This document shows positions 43,275 through 53,788 of a stretch of DNA of 64,000 bases, piece by piece. The position numbers and the translations under genes were made by a program. A model generated the notes under the pieces. It did no database searches. It had not been told where the DNA came from and worked only from the letters and a program-made list of their open reading frames with translations. Source of the stretch: Pseudovibrio exalbescens (GTDB lineage: Bacteria; Pseudomonadota; Alphaproteobacteria; Rhizobiales; Stappiaceae); NCBI RefSeq assembly GCF_028737195.1, contig NZ_JAQZAJ010000006.1:248001-312000 (forward strand), in the 5' to 3' direction. Position 1 is the first letter of the stretch, and the number at the start of each line of letters is the position of its first letter.

Positions 43275-45758
43275 ATGACCATATATGCAGGAAACCTGCA
43301 AAGAATGAGTGATCTGTTGCTTGCCTTGCCTGCTGACCAGCGCGACCGGATTTGGGTGCGTCTTGACGAAAAACACGCGGCTTTGATTGAAGAAATCATC
43401 GCCGCGCCGGAACCTGTCGCGGTGATTGAAGCGCCCGCAGGAAGTGGCAAGACGACGCTGGTTCAGCGACTAGCTGAACGCCTGAACGTTGAGTTGACGT
43501 TGGCGCCAAGCTATCGCCTTGGCAAAAACCACCAAGCGGCGATCTGCGATATGCGCACTCTCATGGGGGAGGTGCAGGCGCGCAGCGTGCTGGATGAGCA
43601 GCTTGAAAAGTGCATTTTGACGCGCCGGCCCAACTGGAACCAGCCTTGGTGCGACAAGCTTGTGCTCTTTGGGACGGCGCGGGTGTTTTCGTGGCAGGAC
43701 CTTTGTTTGTCCAGGGCAGAGCTGGGCGAGATCTTGCCGGAAGAACAGGCGGAGCAGCTCTATGCCGATACGCGCGGATGGCCGTGGCTTATCCGTGCCG
43801 TGTTGGAGGACAGTGCGCTGACTGAACAGCGGGCGGTCTCGTTTCTCCTGACCTACTTTTTGCAGCAGGCGAGCCTTGAGGAGCTGGCAGTTCTGCGTCT
43901 TGTGCTGGAGCACGAGGATGGGCTGAGCTGCGACGCTGCTTTGAAAGACCGGGTCTTTGAAGTGAAGCGGCACTTTCAGCCACTGATTACCTCCCGCGGC
44001 GACAAGCTGTGCTGGGCCTTGCCGCGCCTTGTTGACGCGGCCCGCGTCGCGGTCGGGTTGCGCATCAAGGAGCATGAGGAAACCCCGGTTCGCCTTGTCA
44101 CCTCTTCCTTGCTCTATGAAAACAAGATGGTACCGCAGGCCATATGCGAGTTGCAATTGGCCGGGCGTGAGGAAGAAGCAACGCGTCTGTTTGCGCGTCA
44201 CGGGGGGCCGTTCTTTCTGTTTCGCTATGGGCGGCAGGCATTTGCCGATGTCCTGCGCGGCTTTGCAGCGGACAATGGCAGCGAGGCGGTGATCTCCAGC
44301 CGCGCACTGGCTGCGGCGAAGGCAGGCGATAGCGGTCGCGCCATGAAAATCATGAGTGATGCCTTCGGCGAGGACTATGCGGACTTGAGCACGGCGTTCA
44401 GGGCCACACAGCAGTTCTCCGTGCTGCTGCGCTCTGTCCGCCTTATTCTGGCGACCTATGAAGACCAGATGGTCTCAGAGGAAACCGTTCATTTGCTGGA
44501 TGGTTTGATCCGCGAAATTCCGAGCACGGACCATTTCTCTCGCGGCAGCTTTTATCACTCGATGATGGAGCTGCACATGCGAACGGGAGAGATGGAAGAG
44601 GCTGAGAAGATCGCCAAGTGGGCGATTTATCACTACGAGCAGGCGGAAGTGCCCCTGCTGATGGTGAGTGTGCGCATCTACCAGTGCAACATTGCGCTGA
44701 AGGAAGGGGAGATTCCGCGGGCGGCCGCCATGCAGGAAGAGGCGGAAAAGCTGCTCGAAAGCATGGGTATGGAAGCCGAAACCGAGCGCCGGTTCAACCG
44801 CTTGGTGAAGGGATGCATTGCCTATGAACGGGGCGACCCGCAGCCGCTCTTGACGTTCATCGATCGGGACATGGAAGCCTTTGCCATTGGCGAGATGTGG
44901 CCTAGCCTTGCGGATTCTGCCGTCTACTTTGGCGCGCAGGTCCTGAACCGCCATCGCGGCATGGGGCCAGCGCGCAGTTTCCTGGAAGGGTGGCGCGTCA
45001 ACCACTGGCAGGCACCGCATTTCCGCTTCACCATGATCATGCGCCGCGTGGAACTGCTGCAAGACAACGGGCGCTGGATTGAAGCCGAGCAGCATCTTGA
45101 GGCCATTCAGGGGCGGATCACCCGGCAGTGGGTTGAAAGCGCCAAGCAGGAACTGGCCAAGTTGACAGATGCCAACGAAATTTCGGTGGCACTTACGTGG
45201 ATGCGCCAGATTGCCTTTGAGCGGCCAAAGAAAACGGAGCTGCTGGAGCAGCTCGACATGTTCTTGGGCAATTACGAGGTGACGCGCAATCAGGCCCGCA
45301 TGCTGACCTCGGTCAAGGCATTTGTGGCACGCAGACAGAAGAACACAACGCTGGCGTCGACGGTGTTCCTGCAATTGCTTTCTGATGCCGCGCGATCGGA
45401 CTCCATCGGCTCGCTCTACGAGGATATCATTTTCCTTGAGGAGTTGGTCAATGACCGCCAGATCCGCTCGTTCATCTTGTCTCGCGACCAGCTGCAGGAC
45501 GCGCTCAACTCGCTGACCAAGGCCGATGAAAACGCACGGGCGGAGCGCAAGGACGAGACCGATCCGCTGACCCGCATGGAACGGCGCGTCCTGATGATTG
45601 TTGCCGAGGGGGCCTCCAACAAGTACGCCGCGAATATGCTTGGTCTTTCAGAGGCTACGGTCAAGTTTCACCTCAAGAACACCTACAGAAAACTGGGCTG
45701 CAAACGCCGGTCCGAGGCCATCGCAACTGCGCGCTCCATGGGCATGATTGGAGCGTGA
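43275..45758 (+). CDS. MalT-like (LAL) LuxR-family transcriptional regulator
   Basis: 827 residues. P-loop EAPAGSGKTTLVQ (residues 52-64), a NACHT/STAND-like ATPase domain, a long helical tetratricopeptide-like middle, and a C-terminal LuxR helix-turn-helix (RMERRVLMIVAEGASNKYAANMLGLSEATVKFHLKNTYRKLGC). Such proteins oligomerise on ATP and inducer and activate transcription. An in-frame ATG at 43305 is an alternative start. The target is unknown; the downstream dgoR-dgoD genes have their own regulator. Confidence 0.88.
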   Translation: MTIYAGNLQRMSDLLLALPADQRDRIWVRLDEKHAALIEEIIAAPEPVAVIEAPAGSGKTTLVQRLAERLNVELTLAPSYRLGKNHQAAICDMRTLMGEVQARSVLDEQLEKCILTRRPNWNQPWCDKLVLFGTARVFSWQDLCLSRAELGEILPEEQAEQLYADTRGWPWLIRAVLEDSALTEQRAVSFLLTYFLQQASLEELAVLRLVLEHEDGLSCDAALKDRVFEVKRHFQPLITSRGDKLCWALPRLVDAARVAVGLRIKEHEETPVRLVTSSLLYENKMVPQAICELQLAGREEEATRLFARHGGPFFLFRYGRQAFADVLRGFAADNGSEAVISSRALAAAKAGDSGRAMKIMSDAFGEDYADLSTAFRATQQFSVLLRSVRLILATYEDQMVSEETVHLLDGLIREIPSTDHFSRGSFYHSMMELHMRTGEMEEAEKIAKWAIYHYEQAEVPLLMVSVRIYQCNIALKEGEIPRAAAMQEEAEKLLESMGMEAETERRFNRLVKGCIAYERGDPQPLLTFIDRDMEAFAIGEMWPSLADSAVYFGAQVLNRHRGMGPARSFLEGWRVNHWQAPHFRFTMIMRRVELLQDNGRWIEAEQHLEAIQGRITRQWVESAKQELAKLTDANEISVALTWMRQIAFERPKKTELLEQLDMFLGNYEVTRNQARMLTSVKAFVARRQKNTTLASTVFLQLLSDAARSDSIGSLYEDIIFLEELVNDRQIRSFILSRDQLQDALNSLTKADENARAERKDETDPLTRMERRVLMIVAEGASNKYAANMLGLSEATVKFHLKNTYRKLGCKRRSEAIATARSMGMIGA

Positions 45759-45821
45759 CAGAGCCGTAATGGACGACTGCCAGATGGCCTTTCGGTGGCG
45801 GGAACGATACATCTTGAACCT

Positions 45822-45852
45822 ATGTCAGACATAACATAGATTATGTTGACAT
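45822..45852. promoter_or_regulatory. Overlapping palindromes before the dgoR gene, likely autoregulatory operator
   Basis: ATGTC-A-GACAT (45822-45832), then AACATA-GAT-TATGTT (45833-45847); an outer pair ATGTCA/TGACAT (45822 and 45847) encloses both. A TTGACA -35 box at 45846-45851 overlaps. Position 18 bp before the ATG at 45871. Confidence 0.5.
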
Positions 45853-45870
45853 TGCTCGGGAGGATTGTTC

Positions 45871-46638
45871 ATGGCTGGTACTGGAGCTTCAGACCGCAAG
45901 GCGCAGGTGCTTGAACGCCTGGCTCAACTTTTGTTCTCCGGGAGCATCAAGCCGGGTGGTCTGCTGCCGAAAGAGTTGGAGTTGTGCGCACAGTATGCCG
46001 TAAGCCGCGCAACCATCCGCAGTTGCCTTGGTGAGCTGGTTTCCTATGGCATCGTGAGCCGCACTTCGGGACAGGGAACCTATGTTCAGCCCTATGAAGA
46101 CTGGATGATACTGGCCCCAACCGTAGCGTCGTGGATTGCAGCTTATAGTGATGACAGTCTGCCGTTTTCCCGCGAGATGTTCCGTTTTCGCGTGACAACC
46201 GAGCCTTATGTTTCCGCAGAAGCGGCGCTCAAGGCAAAAGCGAGCGACCTTGCTGCCATGGAAACGGCTCTGGAGGGCATGGTCCAAGCCCATGATAGCG
46301 GCAAGAAGAGCTATCAAGGGCGCAGTCTGGGCGAGTGGGATATTGACCTGCACGAAGCGGTGTATCGTGCATCGCAAAGCCTGATCTGGCTTCAGTTTTC
46401 CAAGAGCCTGCGCCCGGCTTTTTTCAGCAGTATTCGCCGTACCACACAGCAGGCCGAGAGCGATATGACATCCAGCCTGGAGCTGCACCGCGCGCTGGTT
46501 GAGGCCATTCGACTTCGTGATGTGCAGGCCGCCTTTGAGTGTTCCTGCAAGATCCTGCTGCGCAGCGCCAACGATCTCGGTGACACCCTTACCGCGGAGG
46601 CCATTGGCGAGATGCGCCATGCCCGGCTGAAATCCTGA
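45871..46638 (+). CDS. dgoR: GntR/FadR-family regulator, probable DgoR
   Basis: 255 residues from ATG 45871 (GGGAGG 7 nt upstream; a TTG two codons earlier is poorer). Winged helix-turn-helix (KELELCAQYAVSRATIRSCLGELVSYGIVSRTSGQGTYV) plus FCD ligand domain (WDIDLHEAVYRASQS). It stands 46 bp before galactonate dehydratase, so it probably represses that gene and responds to galactonate. Confidence 0.87.
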   Translation: MAGTGASDRKAQVLERLAQLLFSGSIKPGGLLPKELELCAQYAVSRATIRSCLGELVSYGIVSRTSGQGTYVQPYEDWMILAPTVASWIAAYSDDSLPFSREMFRFRVTTEPYVSAEAALKAKASDLAAMETALEGMVQAHDSGKKSYQGRSLGEWDIDLHEAVYRASQSLIWLQFSKSLRPAFFSSIRRTTQQAESDMTSSLELHRALVEAIRLRDVQAAFECSCKILLRSANDLGDTLTAEAIGEMRHARLKS

Positions 46639-46684
46639 AGAGCGGGACGGCAATTCAATTTCAAGTCAAACAGGGAGATGACCA

Positions 46685-47833
46685 ATGAAGATCACTGGGA
46701 TCAAGACGTGGCGCGTGCCACCTCGCTGGTGCTTTTTGAAGATTGAAACAGATGAAGGCGTACATGGCTGGGGGGAGCCCGTGCTGGAAGGGCGTGCCGC
46801 AACGGTGGAAGCTGCGGTCCATGAGCTTTCCGAGTACATCATTGGCAAGGATCCACGCCGTGTGGAAGACATCTGGCAAATGCTCTATCGCGGTGGTTTT
46901 TACCGTGGTGGCCCGATCTTGATGAGTGCAATCGCAGGCATTGATCAGGCGCTTTGGGACATTAAAGGCAAGGCGCTCGGTGTGCCCGTACACGAGCTGC
47001 TGGGCGGGGCTGTGCGAGACAAGATGCGCATGTACTGCTGGATCGGAGGGGATCGCCCCAACGAGATTGGCCGTCAGGCGAAGGAAGTGGTCGAGATAGG
47101 TTTCACGGCGTTCAAGATGAACGGCACCCCGGAAATGGCGATCATAGACAGCTATGAAAAGGTTGATGATGCGGTGGCGCGTATCGCCGAAGCCCGTGAA
47201 GCGGTGGGCATGGGCGTTGGCATTGCAGTGGATTTCCATGGCCGCGTGCACAAGCCAATGGCCAAAATTCTTATGAAGGAGCTGGAGCCGTTCCGCCCCA
47301 TGTTTGTGGAAGAGCCCGTGCTTGCGGAACACTTGCACGCCTTGCCAGAGATCGCCGGAAACGTCTCCTACCCGATTGCAACGGGCGAGCGCATGTTCTC
47401 TCGCTATGAGTTCCGGGGTGTGTTGGAGCGCGGATATGTAGATGTACTGCAACCGGACCTGTCGCATTGCGGCGGCATTACCGAAGCGCGAAAGATCGCG
47501 ACAATGGCGGAAGCCTATGATGTGGCGCTGGCGCCCCATTGTCCTCTTGGGCCAATTGCGCTGGCTGCCTGTTTGACGGTGGATTTCGTCTCCCACAATG
47601 CGTTCATCCAGGAGCAAAGCATGGGGATCCACTACAACAAGGAAAACGACGTGCTCGACTACATGGTCGATCCTTCACCGCTTCAGATCGTTGATGGCTA
47701 TTTGCCGCTGCTTGAAAAGCCGGGTCTCGGTGTGGAGATCAACGAGGCGTTTGTTGAAGAGCGCTCCAAGGATGCCAGCAACTGGAAGAACCCGATCTGG
47801 CGTCATGAGGATGGTTCCATCGCGGAGTGGTAG
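46685..47833 (+). CDS. dgoD: D-galactonate dehydratase (enolase superfamily)
   Basis: 382 residues, same length as E. coli DgoD. Metal-binding ligands and catalytic His: [29 protein letters not shown], and [15 protein letters not shown] with EQSMGIHYN. Converts D-galactonate to 2-keto-3-deoxygalactonate. No kinase (dgoK) or aldolase (dgoA) lies nearby, so the rest of the De Ley-Doudoroff route would be elsewhere. Confidence 0.93.
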   Translation: MKITGIKTWRVPPRWCFLKIETDEGVHGWGEPVLEGRAATVEAAVHELSEYIIGKDPRRVEDIWQMLYRGGFYRGGPILMSAIAGIDQALWDIKGKALGVPVHELLGGAVRDKMRMYCWIGGDRPNEIGRQAKEVVEIGFTAFKMNGTPEMAIIDSYEKVDDAVARIAEAREAVGMGVGIAVDFHGRVHKPMAKILMKELEPFRPMFVEEPVLAEHLHALPEIAGNVSYPIATGERMFSRYEFRGVLERGYVDVLQPDLSHCGGITEARKIATMAEAYDVALAPHCPLGPIALAACLTVDFVSHNAFIQEQSMGIHYNKENDVLDYMVDPSPLQIVDGYLPLLEKPGLGVEINEAFVEERSKDASNWKNPIWRHEDGSIAEW

Positions 47834-47919
47834 CCCCTGCATCGGAGGATGGTGAGGCAGCGCATCTTTGACTTGCGCTGCCCTTCTATTGTGTGGCGCG
47901 ATGGGGCCAGTGAATACTG

Positions 47920-48192
47920 TCAGGCGCTCTCCCGAAAGACGTCAAAAAGGCGGCTTTCAAGCGCGGACTTTACCTCGTCCATGGGGGAGCGGTTAAGTAT
48001 CTCCATAACAGAATGAGCGCGGGTTAGGCTGTAACCGGCACCGCTGCCGGAACACATGGAGTTGGTTGTTGTTTCTTCAATGTAGAGGTGCCCCATACAG
48101 AGGTCACCGACCAGATACCAATCACGCGTGTGGGACACGCGATCGATAGAAAAATTCTCAGTGCACAGTAATGCTCTTTCCAGAGTCTCCAT
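47920..48192 (-). CDS. Hypothetical protein
   Basis: 90 residues from ATG 48192 with AAGGGAG 8 nt upstream. No family recognised. Cysteines at LLCTENF, DLCMGHL and NSMCSGSG; no membrane segment. The ribosome site and good length support translation, nothing more. Confidence 0.5.
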   Translation of the reverse strand: METLERALLCTENFSIDRVSHTRDWYLVGDLCMGHLYIEETTTNSMCSGSGAGYSLTRAHSVMEILNRSPMDEVKSALESRLFDVFRESA

Positions 48193-48688
48193 GAACCAAA
48201 CTCCCTTACTCAAGGTTGAAATGGGCGTTTAATCACTTGTCTTTAAAAATAAGCTACCTTGGGAAACTAAGTAAAACAACCAGTTTTATGAAAACTCCAA
48301 GTATTGCTCGTAATTCAGTAAGGTTGCCGTATGCGTCATGTTTATTAGTGGTGATGCGTTTAAGCGCCTGATACGGTCCGCATCAGTTTATTTTGCGTGT
48401 CAAAGAATATACTGGATCTATTAAGAAGGCCCGCGGCGGTCTTTTTCACAAATCTGCAATAAAAGAGAATTTACTTGGGTTAAGGCTGAGATATTCAATC
48501 ACTGTTGATGGTCCTGCGGCGGCGACACCTGTTGCCGTGCACTGTGCACCATTGAGGTGTGCTCAGCGATGAGCCCGATGGCACCATTGCACGGCTTTTG
48601 GCTGGTAAACAGCGTCTTGATCTTGCCTTCAAAGACGGGATAGGGTGTGCAACCGTCCTATTACGTAGGTCACGCCACAAGAGTTTTC
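48193..48688. other. Intergenic region before the MFS gene
   Basis: About 500 bp, AT-rich at 48230-48350. It holds a wide inverted repeat GCCGTGCA (48534-48541) with TGCACGGC (48588-48595) followed by TTTT, possibly a weak terminator or an operator. Small open frames here look spurious. Confidence 0.45.
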
Positions 48689-49912
48689 ATGACACAGGCT
48701 GTACTCTCTCAAGGCAGGCCCCTTGGCACTGCTGAATTCGTTGCGCTGATGGCGTTGCTTACGTCGCTTGTTGCTCTTTCCGTAGACGCGATTTTGCCGG
48801 CGTTTCCCTATATTGCGACTGATCTGAATGTGGCCGATCAAAACCACCTGCAGTTTCTTGTAACCTTTGTGTTTCTGGGTATGTCGGTCGGACAGCTGGT
48901 TTTTGGGCCGGTATCCGATCGAATTGGCCGCAAACCTGCCATCTACATCGGCATGGGCATCTTTGTGGCGGGGGCTTTGCTGGCCTCTCAGGCAACAAGC
49001 CTGCCAATGCTGCTGGCGGGACGCTTCTTGCAAGGGGCGGGCGCTGCGGCACCGAAAGTTGTGATTGTGGCCTTGATCCGCGATCAATACTCGGGCCGCG
49101 AGATGGCGCGAATTACGTCCTTTGTGATGGCGGTATTCATTGCTGTTCCAGCTGTTGCACCAATGATGGGCCAGATTACCCTCATGGTGGCCCATTGGCC
49201 GACGATCTTTTATGCCATGCTGGTGCAGGCTTCTGTGGCGACGCTGTGGCTTGCGCTTCGTCAGCCCGAGACCTTGGCCCCTGAGCATCGCCGCCCCATT
49301 TCGCCGCGCGCCATCGGGCAGGCGGCCTTGGAAATCGCCAGGTGCCGACCGACCATGCTTTATACCGTCGGGACTGGACTGATTTTTGCGAGCTTCATGA
49401 CCTATTTGGCGACCGCTCAGCCGATTTTCAGCGGCATCTATGGCATCAACGAGTTGTTCCCGCTTTACTTCTCATCGTTGGCGCTGGTTTTTGGCGCAGC
49501 TTCGGTTGTGAATGGTCGCATCGTGCGCCGCTTTGGAATGCAGCTGCTGTGCAAGGTGGCGCTCTCCGGCGTGGTGGTAATATCCATGCTGTTTTTGGGG
49601 CCTGTCATGCTTTTGGGCGGGCAGCCGCCACTGTGGACCTTCATGGTCTACTTGACGTTGACCTTTTTCTTTTTGCCTCTGCTTTTTGGCAATCTGAATG
49701 CGTTGGCCATGGAGCCCCTTGGCCATGTGGCAGGAACCGCGGCCACGATGGTTGGCAGCGTCTCCACCTTTATTGGTCTGTTTTTGTCGATGATTATCGG
49801 TTCATTCTACGATAACAGCCTGACCCCAATCGTTATGGGATTTGCCATTCTGGGTGCTGCATCGCTGATGACACTTGTGGCCGCTGAAAAGGCGGCCACC
49901 GGTTCGGGTTGA
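48689..49912 (+). CDS. Bcr/CflA-family MFS multidrug exporter
   Basis: 407 residues from ATG 48689. Twelve hydrophobic segments. VDAILPAFPYIATDL, GQLVFGPVSDRIGRKP (MFS motif A) and AGRFLQGAGAAAPKV (motif C region) match the Bcr/CflA group. Proton-driven drug export is expected in the inner membrane. Convergent with the VOC gene, 9 bp apart. Confidence 0.9.
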   Translation: MTQAVLSQGRPLGTAEFVALMALLTSLVALSVDAILPAFPYIATDLNVADQNHLQFLVTFVFLGMSVGQLVFGPVSDRIGRKPAIYIGMGIFVAGALLASQATSLPMLLAGRFLQGAGAAAPKVVIVALIRDQYSGREMARITSFVMAVFIAVPAVAPMMGQITLMVAHWPTIFYAMLVQASVATLWLALRQPETLAPEHRRPISPRAIGQAALEIARCRPTMLYTVGTGLIFASFMTYLATAQPIFSGIYGINELFPLYFSSLALVFGAASVVNGRIVRRFGMQLLCKVALSGVVVISMLFLGPVMLLGGQPPLWTFMVYLTLTFFFLPLLFGNLNALAMEPLGHVAGTAATMVGSVSTFIGLFLSMIIGSFYDNSLTPIVMGFAILGAASLMTLVAAEKAATGSG

Positions 49913-49921
49913 GGGCAGGTG

Positions 49922-50275
49922 TTACTTTTCTGACCAGATGGCCAGTTCATTTCCGCAAGGGTCTGCAAAATGGAAGCGGCGTCCGCCCGGGAAAGAGAAG
50001 ATCTCTTTCACAATGGTGCCGCCGTGTGTCTGGACCTGCTCCAGCATGTCTTCCAGCTGCTCAGCATAGAGCACCACGAGCGCGGCCCCCTCTTGTGAGG
50101 AAGATTTCAGGTCGGCGTGATAGAAGCCACCATACATGGTGCCGTCGTTAAAGGCGGCATACTCTTCGCCAAAATCCTTGAAGGTCCAGCCGAACACGGT
50201 GCCGTAGAACGTCTTGATGGCGTAAAGGTCGCTTGCGGGCAACTCTATGTAATTGATCTGTTTGTCTTTCAGCAT
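49922..50275 (-). CDS. VOC-superfamily (glyoxalase-fold) protein
   Basis: 117 residues. INYIELPASDLYAIKTFYGTVFGWTF opens the fold, FHFADPCGNELAIWSE closes it. Resembles the family annotated as glyoxalase/bleomycin-resistance proteins, often of unknown substrate. GGGAGAATC precedes the ATG. Confidence 0.85.
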   Translation of the reverse strand: MLKDKQINYIELPASDLYAIKTFYGTVFGWTFKDFGEEYAAFNDGTMYGGFYHADLKSSSQEGAALVVLYAEQLEDMLEQVQTHGGTIVKEIFSFPGGRRFHFADPCGNELAIWSEK

Positions 50276-50741
50276 CGTTGATTCTCCCTATGGGGTGGGG
50301 CGGTCGTGCCAGATATTGAATAGACCACAGCATACTTGCGCGACCTCAATTTAACAGAGGGGGACTACGGTATTTACTGGAGAACTCAACTACGCATTGC
50401 ACCTTATGCCGCAGAGAAAACGATTTCCTTAGTGTGTATACGGGCAAAAATAACGCAGAGGCAAATGTTAAGAGCCGGTAAACTGTGAGCGATAGTAATG
50501 CCTATAGTTTATGCAAATGCTCAGTTATCCAGATTTTACTTGCATCATCACTAAGGTAATACTAGGGTAAATCAACTGATCGCCCATCAAGAACGTAGAA
50601 AATTATGCACGTGGTCAGGGTAAATATAAGAAGCAGCGCCCGCAGCTGACATCGACCTCTTTACTAAAAAAGCAGCTTGGCTGCTTTTTTTGTGTTTTGG
50701 GCAAGACGTCGCACCCCCAAGTCAAAGAATGTGGTGAAAAG
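50276..50741. other. Intergenic region between VOC and Gfo/Idh/MocA genes
   Basis: About 470 bp, AT-rich, no coding potential seen. It ends in the terminator at 50666-50691. A small RNA reading on the plus strand into this terminator is possible, but I see no clear promoter. Confidence 0.5.
50666..50691. terminator. Bidirectional intrinsic terminator
   Basis: AAAAAAGCAGC (50666-50676), loop TTG, GCTGCTTTTTT (50680-50690): a perfect 11-bp stem with T-runs on both strands. It lies about 50 nt after the Gfo/Idh/MocA stop on the minus strand. Confidence 0.9.
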
Positions 50742-51797
50742 TCAAGGACTAAGGCGCTTGTTGTAGAAGCCTGTCGAGGGCACCGTGAGTTTTGTCCCTT
50801 TCTCGGATGATTCAGTGAGTGCGGCTATGAGGGCATGAACTTCCAGTGCCGCCCCACCTGAAGCATTGGGTGATCGGTCTTCACGGATTGCCCCGGCGAA
50901 GTCTTTTATGAGGGCTTCGTGCCAAGCGCTCGAAAAATCCATGGGGTCGGTTCCGTCACCGGTCTCAGGTGGGTTGCCAATGCGCTCTTCGATGCCATCT
51001 CGCCAATGCAAAACAAGCTGTTCTCCTTGAAGCAGCGCTGTTCCCTTGGTGCCGTCAATGATCAGGCTTTCCGGCTGGCTGGGGAAGGTCGCCGTGGTCG
51101 CCAAAAGGTTGCCGAGGGCACCGCCTTCAAACTCAAAGCCCGCGCTGCAAAAGTCTTCCGCTTCCAAGTCATGCAGTCGGCTGGTGCCGCACAAGGCCTG
51201 AACGTGGGCGACCGGTCCGATGGTATCCAACATGATGTCGAGAAGATGGATGGCCTGCGTGATCAAAACGCCGCCGCCATCGCGCTCATAGGTGCCGCGA
51301 CCCGGCTCATCATAGTACGCCTGATCTCGCCACCACGGCACCGTCGCGCGGACCAAAGCAAGATCTCCCAGTGCGTTCTCATCCATGAGTTTCTTGAGGT
51401 GCAGCGCCCCCGGTTTGAACCGGTTCTGGAAAACAACGCCCAACTTGACCTTGGTCTTGTGGCAGATTTTAACGATCTGCCGGGCCGCCTCCAAATCCCG
51501 TTCTAGGGGCTTTTCGCAGAGGATGTGTTTTCCCGCCGCAGCGAACAGCTTCACCAGTTCGACCCGCTGGTTCGGGGGCGTGAGCAGCAGCACTGCGTCA
51601 ACCGTCGGGTCTTCAGCGATTGCCTGCGGGCTGGTGTAGGCTTTGCACCCCAGTCGGGCAGCTCGCGCCTCTGTGGTCTCCAGCGTGCGGCTGTAAACGC
51701 CCGCCAGCTCCACTTCGTCTTGTAAAGCGGTGAGGGCTAAAAAATGAGGGCGGGCGGCCATGCCAAGGCCCACAACGGCAATACGAATGCGGCTCAT
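50742..51797 (-). CDS. Gfo/Idh/MocA-family oxidoreductase
   Basis: 351 residues. Rossmann motif IAVVGLGMAARPH, CEKPLERDLEAAR (the conserved E-K-P), and GGGVLITQAIHLLDIM with the catalytic His in the second domain. NAD(P)-dependent oxidation of a sugar or inositol derivative, substrate unknown. Stands alone, divergent from the TerC gene. Confidence 0.88.
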   Translation of the reverse strand: MSRIRIAVVGLGMAARPHFLALTALQDEVELAGVYSRTLETTEARAARLGCKAYTSPQAIAEDPTVDAVLLLTPPNQRVELVKLFAAAGKHILCEKPLERDLEAARQIVKICHKTKVKLGVVFQNRFKPGALHLKKLMDENALGDLALVRATVPWWRDQAYYDEPGRGTYERDGGGVLITQAIHLLDIMLDTIGPVAHVQALCGTSRLHDLEAEDFCSAGFEFEGGALGNLLATTATFPSQPESLIIDGTKGTALLQGEQLVLHWRDGIEERIGNPPETGDGTDPMDFSSAWHEALIKDFAGAIREDRSPNASGGAALEVHALIAALTESSEKGTKLTVPSTGFYNKRLSP

Positions 51798-52146
51798 GGA
51801 ACAAAACTCCTTACCCGGCTATGCTGAACAGCGGCGTGATCTCAGAGTTATAGTAGGGCGCTTTTGAGTAAGTTTTGCAAGACAGACGATATTGGGAAGA
51901 CCACGGCCTTGAATTTTTTGGCGGCTCTTTGCATCTCAAAGGGGCTGATGAAAACAAACGCGCTCTACCTATATCAAGGAACAGAGTGTGATTAACGGGT
52001 CGTGCCAACAGAAACTGTTTGCAACTTTAGATGAAACTGAGCATTTCTAGCCGGAACGTGACCACGTTGTCACATCTTCGCATCAGCATTATCTCTCTAT
52101 TCAACGAAAAGGAGCGGTAGCGCCAAAACGCGCCGAACACACACAT
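51798..52146. other. Divergent promoter region
   Basis: About 350 bp between the oxidoreductase and the TerC-type gene. I see no gene and no strong repeat. Confidence 0.5.
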
Positions 52147-53718
52147 ATGATGTTTGAATGGATGTCAGACCCGGCTATCTGGGCAGGTCTGGCAACGCTT
52201 GTGTTACTCGAAATTGTTTTGGGTATCGACAACCTCGTGTTCATCGCGATTTTGGCCGACAAACTGCCACCTCATCAGCGCGACAAAGCGCGCCTGATTG
52301 GTCTGTCTCTGGCCCTTATCATGCGCCTTCTGTTGCTCACATCGATCGCTTGGCTGGTAACGCTCACGGCACCGCTGTTCTCTGTGTTTGGCATGGACTT
52401 TTCCGGACGTGACCTGATCCTGCTGTTAGGCGGCTTGTTCTTGTTGTTCAAAGGAACAAAGGAGCTGCACGAGCGCCTGGAAGGCATCACTCAAAAAAGT
52501 GAGGGCAAACTGGGCCACGCCGTGTTCTGGCAAGTGATCGTTCAGATCGTGGTGCTAGATGCAATCTTCTCGCTGGATAGCGTGATTACGGCTGTTGGCA
52601 TGATGGATGAACTCTCCGTGATGATGATCGCGGTGACAATTGCCATCGGCGTCATGATGCTTGCGGCAAAACCCTTGATGGACTTCGTTTCCCGTCATCC
52701 GACCGTGGTGATCCTGTGTCTTGGCTTCTTGATGATGATTGGCTTTTCGTTGGTGGTTGAAGGCTTCGGCTTCTATATCCCGAAGGGCTACCTCTATGCC
52801 GCGATTGGTTTTTCCATCCTGATCGAGGCGCTCAATCAGGTTGCGCGGCGCAACAGAGATCGCCTGGTAACACAAGGCGACCTGCGCCAGCGTACGGCGG
52901 GGGCGGTTCTGCGCCTGCTTGGCGGCGGGCGAGAGGAGCTGGTTCTTGGCGGAAGCGCGGACTTGATCGCGGAACGCGCGGCGGAAAACAACCTGTTCTC
53001 TTCGGAGGAAAAGGAGATGATCGAGGGCGTTCTGACACTTGCGGACCGTCCGGCCATCTCTGCGGTGACGCCGCGCATTGAAGTGGAATGGCTGGATGTC
53101 ACTGCACCCAAGGACGAAATTCGCCGCAAGATCCTTGAGGGAGGCCACACCCGTTACCCAATCGCACGCGGCCGGCTAGATGAATTCCTCGGTGTTGCAC
53201 TTGCCAAAGACTTGCTGCGGGATCTTCTGGAGGATGGAGAGATCAACTACGAGCGCTCCTTGCGCCAACCCTTGGTCGTGCATGAAAGCGTCTCTGTGCT
53301 GCGTTTGATGGAACAGCTGCGCAACTCTCCGCTGCAAATGGCCGTTGTGGTGGACGAATACGGCGAGATGGAGGGGCTCATCACCCCAATCGATATTCTT
53401 GAAGTGATCGCGGGTGACTTTCCGGAGGAAGACGAAGAGCAGCTGCTGATGCAGAAGAACGACGACGGGTCGTGGCTGGTGAGCGGCTGGATTGACATTC
53501 GCAAGATCTCTCATGCCCTTGAGGTGGATCTGTCGGACGCCGCGGATCGGTATGCAACGCTGGCAGGCTACATTCTGTGGCAACTTGGCCACCTGCCGGA
53601 GGTTGGGCAGCGGGTTAAGGCCGGTGCGCTGGAGTTTGAAGTGACTGCCATGAATGGCCGGGCTATCGACAAGGTGCTGATCCGGCCGATATCAGAGGAT
53701 GCGCCAAGCCAAGCGTGA
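52147..53718 (+). CDS. TerC-family membrane protein with CBS and CorC/HlyC domains
   Basis: 523 residues. An N-terminal TerC domain with about seven hydrophobic segments ([37 protein letters not shown]) carries the family's acidic residues. It is followed by paired CBS domains ([23 protein letters not shown] and [27 protein letters not shown]) and a CorC/HlyC C-terminal domain. Related to E. coli YoaE. Metal ion export, perhaps manganese, is reported for TerC relatives. Ends before a bidirectional terminator. Confidence 0.9.
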   Translation: MMFEWMSDPAIWAGLATLVLLEIVLGIDNLVFIAILADKLPPHQRDKARLIGLSLALIMRLLLLTSIAWLVTLTAPLFSVFGMDFSGRDLILLLGGLFLLFKGTKELHERLEGITQKSEGKLGHAVFWQVIVQIVVLDAIFSLDSVITAVGMMDELSVMMIAVTIAIGVMMLAAKPLMDFVSRHPTVVILCLGFLMMIGFSLVVEGFGFYIPKGYLYAAIGFSILIEALNQVARRNRDRLVTQGDLRQRTAGAVLRLLGGGREELVLGGSADLIAERAAENNLFSSEEKEMIEGVLTLADRPAISAVTPRIEVEWLDVTAPKDEIRRKILEGGHTRYPIARGRLDEFLGVALAKDLLRDLLEDGEINYERSLRQPLVVHESVSVLRLMEQLRNSPLQMAVVVDEYGEMEGLITPIDILEVIAGDFPEEDEEQLLMQKNDDGSWLVSGWIDIRKISHALEVDLSDAADRYATLAGYILWQLGHLPEVGQRVKAGALEFEVTAMNGRAIDKVLIRPISEDAPSQA

Positions 53719-53736
53719 TTGTTTCGCTCAAAAAAG

Positions 53737-53767
53737 AAAAACCGCCGTACATGCGTCGGCGGTTTTT
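53737..53767. terminator. Bidirectional intrinsic terminator between terC and csqR
   Basis: AAAAACCGCCG (53737-53747), 9-nt loop, CGGCGGTTTTT (53757-53767), then more Ts. A on the left and T on the right serve both converging genes. Confidence 0.9.
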
Positions 53768-53788
53768 TTTGACAAATGGAGAGTGCGC

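Noticed and set aside
48495-48680. Small minus-strand gene before the MFS transporter
   Set aside because: Arg-rich frame with no ribosome site; likely shadow of intergenic sequence.
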